Origin: JAUSKF01 sp964355005
GTDB taxonomy: Bacteria; Patescibacteriota; Minisyncoccia; UBA6257; WO2-44-18
NCBI GenBank assembly: GCA_964355005.1
Contig: CAYHBX010000004.1
Span: 1 to 26,422 of the forward strand
Direction: 5' to 3'
Length of the DNA: 26,422 nucleotides
Position numbers and translations under genes: made by a program. This document shows, piece by piece, positions 21,492 through 26,422 of this stretch. Position 1 is the first letter of the stretch. Every line of letters starts with the position of its first letter. The notes beneath the pieces are model-generated. The model saw nothing but the letters and a program-made list of their open reading frames with translations, was not told the origin of the DNA and searched no databases.

Positions 21492-22019
21492 CTACTCAAT
21501 TGGCTCAATCCGCTGCACCCAGATCATCTTACGCATCTCTCCGGGATTCCTATTTTTCATACTGCCTCGGAACTTGATGGATTCGCTCAACTCAACATAG
21601 ATCACCCGAACACGTGTTCCAATCTGCAACTTCGGGTCTTCCCAAATCTTTTCTCCGTCTACCAGATACGGGTCTTTTCCGTAGTAGCGCGTATCATTGG
21701 ACATATACATCGCGCCCAGGTCATTAGTGACATTACAGAAAATGTACCCGCCTGGACCTCGATCACAGATAACCTGATTCGTACCATCTTTCCTCCTAGC
21801 CTTGAGCTCTAGTAAGATATCGGTCGGGTCGGCGATGTAGAGGTCTTGGATCTTCCCCTCAAAAGTTTGCTCCGGACCGGAATCCCACCAGGTAAGGGCC
21901 TGCGCGTCATTCACAGCCGATTCGCTGCCCCATTGATATCCGGAACCGAAACCCAGGATTCCTCCGAAAACAGCCGCCAGCGGAATTGCCCAGACAACAG
22001 ACTTCTTGGTGCTCTCCAC
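21492..22019 (-). CDS. Unknown membrane-anchored protein
   Basis: The start is GTG 22017-22019 behind a GAGGAG site. Residues 8-28 (VVWAIPLAAVFGGILGFGSGY) are an uncleaved signal anchor. The outside part begins QWGSESAVNDAQALTWW and has a beta-rich core (FEGKIQDLYIADPTDILLEL, GPGGYIFCNVTND, GTRVRVIYVELSESIKF) that could be an OB-like fold: GTRVRVIYVE is the type of strand seen there. Two Cys (VICDRG, IFCNV) might pair. No family recognised. It has its own promoter (22047-22075) and terminator and lies between the accessory trio and alaS. Confidence 0.72.
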   Translation of the reverse strand: MESTKKSVVWAIPLAAVFGGILGFGSGYQWGSESAVNDAQALTWWDSGPEQTFEGKIQDLYIADPTDILLELKARRKDGTNQVICDRGPGGYIFCNVTNDLGAMYMSNDTRYYGKDPYLVDGEKIWEDPKLQIGTRVRVIYVELSESIKFRGSMKNRNPGEMRKMIWVQRIEPIE

Positions 22020-22046
22020 TTTCTTCTCCTCAAAGGAACCTAACGG

Positions 22047-22075
22047 ACTTTAGTATTTAATATCTGAAGTGTCAA
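22047..22075 (-). promoter_or_regulatory. Promoter of the membrane-anchored protein gene
   Basis: On the minus strand TTGACA (22070-22075) and TAAAGT (22047-22052) are 17 bases apart; the -10 box is weak. It begins in the T-run of the preceding terminator. Confidence 0.45.
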
Positions 22076-22076
22076 T

Positions 22077-22113
22077 AAAAAAAAGTCCCTTCGGTTTTTA
22101 CACCGAAGGGGCA
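22077..22113 (-). terminator. Terminator of the accessory three-gene block
   Basis: On the minus strand GTGCCCCTTCGGT, loop GTAAAA, ACCGAAGGGAC followed by eight T. The TAA stop codon of the gene at 22098-22310 lies in its loop. Confidence 0.9.
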
Positions 22114-22310
22114 CTGAACAGAACGAGCACTGCGTTGTGGCCAGGATCGCTGGAGGGAGCAATCAGTCCGCGGTCAATGTTGGTCGACCGTGAAAGTGTC
22201 ACCCTCACCCGCGTTCCCCCGACCACCGGAAGCTTGCCGTATTCCAGATGGCTGATTTGGTAACCAGCCTCCAGAAAATCGGCAACTGCTTCCAGGATGG
22301 TCTGGTTCAT
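22098..22310 (-). CDS. Unknown 70-residue protein, third gene of the accessory block
   Basis: The ATG follows a full AAGGAGGTG site. The product has an N-terminal helix (ILEAVADFLEAGYQISHLEY) followed by strands (GGTRVRVTLSRSTNIDRGLI, HNAVLVLFSAPSV), a helix-plus-sheet layout similar in size to a small domain. There is no signal peptide. No family recognised. The stop codon is placed in the terminator loop. It lies 79 bases after the 141-residue gene and probably belongs to the same transcript started at 23.3 kb. Confidence 0.65.
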   Translation of the reverse strand: MNQTILEAVADFLEAGYQISHLEYGKLPVVGGTRVRVTLSRSTNIDRGLIAPSSDPGHNAVLVLFSAPSV

Positions 22311-22389
22311 AACACACCTCCTTGTTGGAAAAAGACTGGTCGCACTGCATCCACCTACCCAACGTTCTTGACAGGACGGGGGCGGGAAC

Positions 22390-22815
22390 TTACTCCTTCG
22401 TCAGCATGTACTTGATGGCGGTCTTCAGGATGAGTACCGCCTCCGTCACGCAGGTGAACTGGCGGCCGTTCACTCTGAAGATCGGCGAGCCGGCGTGAGA
22501 CAGGCAAATCGTCAACTCATGCTGGATCGGCGCCGTTTCCTCGCCACTGGGCATCCGCAGACGATACTGCAGGGTGCCAGTGGGAATCGCTCCGAACTCG
22601 CCTTTTTCGAGCGCTACCCGAAACGTGGGGACAGCCACCGCCCCACTTTCCAGAACCGGCGCGAATTCCGGATCTCCTCGCAGAGCCTCCTCGATGTTCT
22701 CCTCAACGGAGAACTCCAACCGCCGGATCTCCGCGAATTCCTCCGCGAAAGTCCGGCCCGCCGGTGACTTCCCCGACAACGACTCCATCGACCGTCTGGT
22801 CGTGACGCGATCCAT
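22390..22815 (-). CDS. Unknown 141-residue protein, second gene of the accessory block
   Basis: I start at ATG 22813-22815 because AAAGGA lies seven bases upstream; a GTG five codons earlier would swallow that site. The N-terminal third is charged and helical (FAEEFAEIRRLEFSVEENIE). It is followed by strands with a repeated design, VAVPTFRVALEKGEFGAIPT and LQYRLRMPSGEETAPIQHEL, then TICLSHAGSPIFRVNGRQFT, and a final helix AVLILKTAIKYMLTKE. No family recognised. GC-rich codons and the strong ribosome site match its neighbours. It starts 27 bases after the 128-residue gene. Confidence 0.65.
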   Translation of the reverse strand: MDRVTTRRSMESLSGKSPAGRTFAEEFAEIRRLEFSVEENIEEALRGDPEFAPVLESGAVAVPTFRVALEKGEFGAIPTGTLQYRLRMPSGEETAPIQHELTICLSHAGSPIFRVNGRQFTCVTEAVLILKTAIKYMLTKE

Positions 22816-22842
22816 CGCCGATCCTTTCACTGGGGTTGCGGT

Positions 22843-23229
22843 TCACAGCACCCGAAGACGATTCGCGACCGTGGCCGCGATCAGCTCCGGCTTGACGATT
22901 GGCCCGCCGTTCATCTGGTAGGCCCACTCGCCATTCTGCAGGTTGTAAACACGAACGATACAGGCGCCGGACAGAGTCCGGCTTCCGTCCGGACGCTTGA
23001 TCCAGACACCGACCTCCACTTGAGGCCGGGGACCGTAACCGGACTGGAAGTTCGAAAAGACGAACTTCGCGAACATCCGGCTGTTGGACCGCAGAAGATC
23101 GCCAATCCGCGCGACGATCATCTGTTTGAGTCTCCCCCACCCTGACAGCAGCTGTTTCTGCACTTCGCAGACAGCGATGTCGAGCCGTGGTCCTTCCAGG
23201 GCGTGCGTGATACATGCGTGAACGCTCAT
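22843..23229 (-). CDS. Unknown 128-residue protein, first gene of the accessory block
   Basis: A GAGGAGG site lies just before the ATG, and a promoter with consensus -35 is 57 bases further up. The product has a helical stretch (GWGRLKQMIVARIGDLLR), a beta-rich middle (PRPQVEVGVWIKRPDGSRTL, ACIVRVYNLQNGEWAYQMNG) and ends PELIAATVANRLRVL. There are three Cys but no metal motif. No signal peptide or membrane span. The middle strands and final helix echo those of the second gene (strand pair, then PIF/PIV, then helix), so the proteins may be distant relatives. Confidence 0.68.
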   Translation of the reverse strand: MSVHACITHALEGPRLDIAVCEVQKQLLSGWGRLKQMIVARIGDLLRSNSRMFAKFVFSNFQSGYGPRPQVEVGVWIKRPDGSRTLSGACIVRVYNLQNGEWAYQMNGGPIVKPELIAATVANRLRVL

Positions 23230-23285
23230 ACTGCCTCCTCACAAAAGGGTTTTTTAGGATAAAAGAGCTACTACTTAACAAAGCA

Positions 23286-23315
23286 AGTATAGCATAGTTT
23301 AGCCTATTTTGTCAA
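23286..23315 (-). promoter_or_regulatory. Promoter of the accessory three-gene block
   Basis: On the minus strand TTGACA (23310-23315) and TATACT (23286-23291) are 18 bases apart, with GGGGG directly before the -35 box. The leader to the first ATG is about 50 nt and contains the GAGGAGG site. Confidence 0.65.
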
Positions 23316-23408
23316 CCCCCGCCCCGCCCGAAGAAGCTCTGAGTGGGATGGGGGTTAATAGCAGTTTTAATAAGTCCTATAGGACCTATTGGACTAATAG
23401 TAGGAACC

Positions 23409-25127
23409 CTATTCCACCGCCTCCACCACCCCGTTCAAACCGGGATTCAATTTATCGTTGTACTTCCAAATGCCGGCTTTTTCAAAAACAAATTCAAAAA
23501 TTTCGTCCTGACTCATTCCCTGGTTCGCGTCAAAACCGGCGGCCGTTGAAATCGGCCAGTGCGGCGCGATATCTCGGTTAGTCCAGACAACTTTCGTGCC
23601 AACTTTGATCTTTAAAGAGGCGGGACTGAATCCTTTGGATGTGATCTGAACCGCGGAAACAGCCGCGTCAAAAACGGAAGTTTGCTGAATCTCCGGCTGG
23701 TCTTCGGCGGGACCGGTGCCGGCCGCCGGAATCGTTACCGGATTCATAATTGCCGAAAACAATTCCTCAATAGCCGCCAGCATCACTTTGACCGTCCGCA
23801 AACTTGGCAAGGTCTTATCGGTGCCGGCCCCTTTCTCCGCTAATTTAGCCAATTCCACGATCCGGCGTTCCGTATCTGCAAGCAACAAGAAAAGTTTCGG
23901 CTGATCCTCGGTGGTCAGACCGGCGCCGCTGATTTTTTCTCGAAGCGAATCATAACCCGCCTGAACACGCTCTAATTGTTCCGAAAGGTTGACGGCGCTT
24001 GGCCATAATCGGTTTTGCGCGTTTTTCAGAGCGCTTTGCGCGGCCGTTGCCTGACCAAAAGCTCCACCATAATTAACATCGATCAGGAACCGTTCCGCCT
24101 GGCTAATATGAAACTTCGCCCGGTCCAGTAATTCCTGAACCGATCGGATCGGGACACCGGAAAGAGAAGATTCAATCTTTTCCAGTAGCGCCTTCGCGGA
24201 CGCTATTGCTTCCTCGGCTCGATCTTTACCGATAGACGCCTCTTCATCCAAACGGCGCAACACCTCCTGACGGACGATATTTAATTCATTACGCAGATCG
24301 GGATTCAGTACCCGTTCGCGAACTTCATCAAGCAAACGAATTCGCAAATACTGGTCGCCCGGAACATTTTCCAGATCTCCAAGGCCGGTCCCCGCTAGCG
24401 CCGAACCCTCCAAACGCCCGCCAAAACGAGACAGCAGATCTTCGCGCAATCCGGCCACGGCCGCGGCGGCTCCGTCATCAAGAACGTCCTCTAACCGGTC
24501 GGCGATCTCCGCCGCCCGTAATTCTTTGAACGCATCAACAAAATTAGTGATTACTTCATTAAAAATATTTTGAAAAACATCCAAACCGGAAACATGTTCC
24601 GCGGCGAAAGCAAGAACTTTGATCAGGTCTTGCCGGGAATTTTCAAATTCGGAAAGCAGTGTTTCGTCAGTAGGAAAAGACAAAGCCAAATTTTCTATCA
24701 GGCGGTAATGAATGACCGCTTTTGGAATGAGATGCTCGGACAAACCAAACGCCACCTCCGCGGAAAGATTGCCATTATCAATGGATACCAAATAACCAAC
24801 TAACGTATTCAGACTGGATTGGTAACTGGCCAGAGCCCTCCGCACCGCTTTAAGATCGCCGGCGGTAATCTCATCCAGCTTTTTCAATTCGGCGGCTTTT
24901 TGGTTCAAAACCTCCAACTCCACTTCCGATTTTTTGATAAGACTCGGAGTAATAAATTTGCGGAAGCCACGCCCCCATTCTTTTAGGAAGTAAAAAGGGT
25001 TGGACGGCAAAAGACCGGTGTTGGAAACACCTAGTTCGGCATCAGTTTGAGCGCCTAGAAAAGCAGTCGGCGCGGCTACCGAAACGGCCAAAGCCGCGGC
25101 CAATGCTAACTTATGTAGTTTTTTCAT
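23409..25127 (-). CDS. Secreted DUF5667-like protein with a degenerate cupredoxin domain
   Basis: 572 residues. A signal peptide (MKKLHKLALAAALAVSVAAP, about residues 1-26) is followed by LLPSNPFYFLKEWGRGFRKF, the DUF5667-type opening. Long helices follow to about residue 460 (KKSEVELEVLNQKAAELKKL, LRRLDEEASIGKDRAEEAIA). After a Pro/Gly/Gln linker the last 85 residues are a plastocyanin-like domain (SPASLKIKVGTKVVWTNRD). His523 (APHWP) is kept, but the usual Y-x-C-x-x-H-x-x-M loop reads YNDKLNPGL, with Asp558, Asn561 and Leu564 at the copper-ligand positions. Copper binding is therefore unlikely; the domain may now be structural. Own promoter at 25223-25251; no Shine-Dalgarno site. Confidence 0.85.
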   Translation of the reverse strand: MKKLHKLALAAALAVSVAAPTAFLGAQTDAELGVSNTGLLPSNPFYFLKEWGRGFRKFITPSLIKKSEVELEVLNQKAAELKKLDEITAGDLKAVRRALASYQSSLNTLVGYLVSIDNGNLSAEVAFGLSEHLIPKAVIHYRLIENLALSFPTDETLLSEFENSRQDLIKVLAFAAEHVSGLDVFQNIFNEVITNFVDAFKELRAAEIADRLEDVLDDGAAAAVAGLREDLLSRFGGRLEGSALAGTGLGDLENVPGDQYLRIRLLDEVRERVLNPDLRNELNIVRQEVLRRLDEEASIGKDRAEEAIASAKALLEKIESSLSGVPIRSVQELLDRAKFHISQAERFLIDVNYGGAFGQATAAQSALKNAQNRLWPSAVNLSEQLERVQAGYDSLREKISGAGLTTEDQPKLFLLLADTERRIVELAKLAEKGAGTDKTLPSLRTVKVMLAAIEELFSAIMNPVTIPAAGTGPAEDQPEIQQTSVFDAAVSAVQITSKGFSPASLKIKVGTKVVWTNRDIAPHWPISTAAGFDANQGMSQDEIFEFVFEKAGIWKYNDKLNPGLNGVVEAVE

Positions 25128-25222
25128 GTGAGTTCCAGTGGCCGATTTCTCGGGAACTGGAGATAAATTGCGTACTTATTGCCTTTCGGCAATTAAAAAA
25201 GGCCCTTACCAGACCTACGGAT

Positions 25223-25251
25223 ACTATATCACAAATGGCTTTGGAAGCCAA
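25223..25251 (-). promoter_or_regulatory. Promoter and hairpin leader of the secreted DUF5667-like gene
   Basis: On the minus strand TTGGCT (25246-25251) and TATAGT (25223-25228) are 17 bases apart. The 90-nt leader that follows contains the hairpin ATTGCC-GAAA-GGCAAT and a second stem AGTTCC / GGAACT ending six bases before the ATG. Confidence 0.5.
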
Positions 25252-25258
25252 GAAGCAT

Positions 25259-25286
25259 GAATTAGGAATCAGGAATTATGATTTAG
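25259..25286. repeat. Four-unit heptad repeat
   Basis: Units GAATTAG, GAATCAG, GAATTAT, GATTTAG in direct succession, same style as the other heptad elements in this window. It stands between the promoter above and the terminator of the large RNA. Confidence 0.6.
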
Positions 25287-25309
25287 TTGAAACTCACGCG
25301 GTTTTGTAT

Positions 25310-25364
25310 AAAAAAGACCCCTCTTCCTACCGTCCAGTGTGGGACGGCCTTAAGTGGAAGGGGG
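25310..25364 (-). terminator. Terminator of the large RNA
   Basis: On the minus strand a branched stem CCCCCTTCC / GGAAGAGGGG with inner stem GCCGTCC / GGACGG, followed by CTTTTTT. Confidence 0.85.
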
Positions 25365-25783
25365 TACTTACTCCAGCGTGCGTACTGCCTGACCTCGCCC
25401 AGGTTTGCGCCAAGGCGAGGATTTAGTCCCGCTTACACAGCGGGACATTATTTTTGGACCTACCCGAGGCGGATTCCCGTAAGTTCGTCGCGACGGACCT
25501 AGGGGAATGTTCTACGTACCGCGAGTTCGGGTAGGCTAAATGTTGACGTTCACCTGCACCAGAAAGGATCCTCGTCCCTCGCGTAGATCATAAAACCTTA
25601 CGCAAGGGACTTGCTCCATACATAAGTAATGTATGAGCGCTAACACTTATTCTTCGCAATCTTCACTGAAAGCCCTTCGATTTTCTGGCTTTACGGAATA
25701 CACTGCGAGGCCTCAATCCCCCTTTACGTGGGAGAGGCAAGTAAAAGACCCTTTCTGATGCGGGTGGGTTAATTAACGTTCTG
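25310..25783 (-). ncRNA. Large structured RNA of about 475 nt, unidentified
   Basis: Starts behind a near-consensus promoter and ends at a strong terminator. At least seven hairpins can be read, among them CAUACAU/AUGUAUG (25616-25636), GUCCCUuGCGUA with UACGCgAGGGAC, a 9-bp CCUACCCGA / UCGGGUAGG helix closing a long arm with AUUCCC/GGGAAU inside (25458-25535), GUCCCGC/GCGGGAC (25427-25445), and CCUCGCC / GGCGAGG (25393-25420). No long ORF with a ribosome site lies in it. It lacks the tRNA-like ends of tmRNA and the GAGGAAAGUC core of RNase P RNA. Identity unknown. Confidence 0.65.
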
Positions 25784-25789
25784 CCGGCT

Positions 25790-25817
25790 ATTATAGCGCA
25801 TCCACAGGATTTGTCAA
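25790..25817 (-). promoter_or_regulatory. Near-consensus promoter of the large RNA
   Basis: On the minus strand TTGACA (25812-25817) and TATAAT (25790-25795) are 16 bases apart. Eight C precede the -35 box. It starts a few bases after the T-run of the upstream RNA's terminator. Confidence 0.85.
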
Positions 25818-25825
25818 GGGGGGGT

Positions 25826-25859
25826 AAAAAGAGGCCCTGTTTGATCAAAACAGGGCCTC
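25826..25859 (-). terminator. Terminator of the 180-nt RNA
   Basis: On the minus strand a perfect 12-bp stem GAGGCCCTGTTT / AAACAGGGCCTC, loop TGATC, followed by five T. Confidence 0.92.
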
Positions 25860-26005
25860 AACCAAAAGACCTGCGCGCAGTCCCCGAATCGACCCGGGAC
25901 AACCTGAGGCAGCGGCTCTTATGGGGCGTCCCCCAGCTCGAACCTTATTCCGATTAGGTGGCTTGCAACTCGGTTGATCCGCGCGCACGACCCACCTGCA
26001 ATGCT
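25826..26005 (-). ncRNA. Structured RNA of about 180 nt, unidentified
   Basis: Bounded by a strong promoter and a 12-bp terminator. Possible helices: a closing stem UGCGCGC / GCGCGCA (near 25983-25989 and 25871-25877), CAACC/GGUUG, an inner hairpin GGUUC-GAGCU-GGGG / CCCC-AUAA-GAGCC, and GUCCC/GGGAC. An alternative AGGUGG/CCACCU pairing exists near the 5' end. Size and the elongated closed-stem form would fit a 6S-type RNA, but no sequence hallmark confirms this, and SRP RNA motifs are absent. No convincing ORF. Confidence 0.6.
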
Positions 26006-26011
26006 GTTGCC

Positions 26012-26040
26012 ATAATAGGGTAAAATTAGTCTTGTGTCAA
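26012..26040 (-). promoter_or_regulatory. Near-consensus promoter of the 180-nt RNA
   Basis: On the minus strand TTGACA (26035-26040) and TATTAT (26012-26017) are 17 bases apart, with GGGG directly before the -35 box. Confidence 0.8.
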
Positions 26041-26043
26041 CCC

Positions 26044-26065
26044 CTACTATTCCCGGGAATAGTAG
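26044..26065. repeat. Perfect 22-bp palindrome, second copy of the CTACTAT family
   Basis: Outer arms CTACTAT / ATAGTAG enclose the self-complementary centre TCCCGGGA, preceded by AACCC as in the copy at 3460-3481. It lies between the template-repeat terminator and the promoter of the 180-nt RNA. Confidence 0.7.
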
Positions 26066-26080
26066 AATGGACATCGGAAT

Positions 26081-26110
26081 AAAAAACTCCCCCGCCAAAA
26101 GACGGGGGAG
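26081..26110 (-). terminator. Terminator after the putative retroelement template repeat
   Basis: On the minus strand CTCCCCCG, loop of about eight bases, CGGGGGAG followed by six T. Confidence 0.9.
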
Positions 26111-26114
26111 AAAT

Positions 26115-26315
26115 AAAATGACTGACGCGGGCGGAGCAAACGATCGTTGTCGTTCCAATCGTTCTCGAGCCAGTTGAAGTTCAGACACCACCGCTCGCCA
26201 TCCCAGTTCAAATAAGGGACGTTGCGGTTGCCGTTCGAGTCCCGCCAGATAATATGCCGAGCGCCTTCCGCGCCACCACCCTTTGAATCCCACACATAAA
26301 CAAGTTATGTATGGG
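26115..26315 (-). other. Putative template repeat of a diversity-generating retroelement
   Basis: Read on the minus strand in one frame, 26115-26280 gives a C-type-lectin-like variable-tail sequence with many Asn, Trp and Asp: SNGNRNVPYLNWDG, then LNFNWLENDWNDNDRLLRPR. All nine Asn codons are AAC, the codon favoured in templates because A-specific mutagenesis turns it into NNC without stops. The frame has a stop just upstream (near 26304) and runs downstream through a terminator, so it is not a normal gene. A perfect 11-bp hairpin (26289-26299 with 26305-26315) precedes it. No reverse transcriptase is in the window; it would lie beyond the right edge. The last 100 bases of the window hold nothing else I can name. 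Confidence 0.6.
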
Positions 26316-26422
26316 ACAAGTACTCTCAGGGTTGAATCGAATTCCATGCCCGGTCTTTATAAAAAGACTTCGCACGCTAGCGCCCGGCACTAAGTAGTTT
26401 TATTTTTTGGCAGTCGGCGAGG

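Noticed and set aside
22703..23281. 192-codon minus-strand frame overlapping two accessory genes
   Set aside because: It is an Arg-rich alternate frame of GC-rich genes; the overlapped frames have proper ribosome sites and normal composition.
25310..25783. tmRNA or RNase P RNA
   Set aside because: No tRNA-like acceptor and T-loop ends or tag ORF ending, and no GAGGAAAGUC or ACAGAA core of RNase P RNA on either strand.
25663..25848. 61-codon minus-strand frame overlapping the large RNA promoter and 5' end
   Set aside because: It starts upstream of the promoter, has no ribosome binding site and crosses both the promoter and RNA hairpins.
26047..26295. 82-codon minus-strand frame as a normal protein
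   Set aside because: A stop codon lies just upstream, there is no ribosome site, and its last 20 codons are the terminator hairpin; a retroelement template explains it better.
25919..26347. 142-codon minus-strand frame at the right end
   Set aside because: It runs through the template repeat, terminator, palindrome and promoter of the 180-nt RNA.
1..26422. tRNA genes or insertion sequences
   Set aside because: No tRNA T-arm/acceptor combination and no transposase-like protein were seen on either strand.

Overview
The window looks like a Candidate Phyla Radiation (Patescibacteria/Parcubacteria-type) bacterium. Several core proteins are pared down in the way seen in that group: a ProRS of 403 residues without the inserted editing domain, an AlaRS that stops after its editing domain, an RNA polymerase alpha subunit without a C-terminal domain, and a short uL13. 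Other pointers are a DUF5667-type secreted protein, a peptide frame carrying a CLPAGR palindrome, and short degenerate periodic repeats between genes. Every gene I can support lies on the minus strand, so the gene order below runs from high to low coordinates. The identification is inference; no 16S rRNA is present.

Right end (25.1-26.4 kb): a run of apparently non-coding transcription units. At the edge is an AAC-rich tract that looks like the template repeat of a diversity-generating retroelement, closed by a terminator. Then come an RNA of about 180 nt and a larger RNA of about 475 nt. Each of these two has its own near-consensus TTGACA/TATAAT-type promoter and terminator. A secreted 572-residue protein with a degenerate cupredoxin domain follows (23.4-25.1 kb). 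Next is a small accessory block (22.1-23.2 kb, three short unknown proteins with strong ribosome binding sites), a membrane-anchored protein (21.5-22.0 kb) and alaS.

Middle (9.1-19.6 kb): a small CxxCxC protein, an FtsA/PilM-like actin-fold protein and a large single-pass membrane protein lie upstream of infA. The ribosomal alpha-operon-like cluster then runs infA, rpmJ, rpsM, rpsK, rpsD, rpoA, rplQ, rplM, rpsI. A small membrane protein, murA (with Asp in place of the fosfomycin-target Cys) and mreB follow, so translation, transcription and cell-shape genes are adjacent.

Left part (0-9.1 kb): a coiled-coil unknown, a holB-like delta' subunit, and a 517-bp non-coding region holding two copies of a structured RNA leader, a 26-residue membrane-peptide ORF and a small RNA. 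Then come frr and rseP, three paralogous secreted beta-repeat proteins each with its own terminator, proS with a two-hairpin leader, a GIY-YIG protein, a Phd/RelE-type toxin-antitoxin pair, and the 5' part of an unknown gene that leaves the window.

Two expression styles are visible. Core genes almost all lack a Shine-Dalgarno sequence, and several have a -10 box only 6-8 nt from the start codon, implying leaderless mRNAs. The secreted and accessory genes all have strong Shine-Dalgarno sequences, most with their own terminators.
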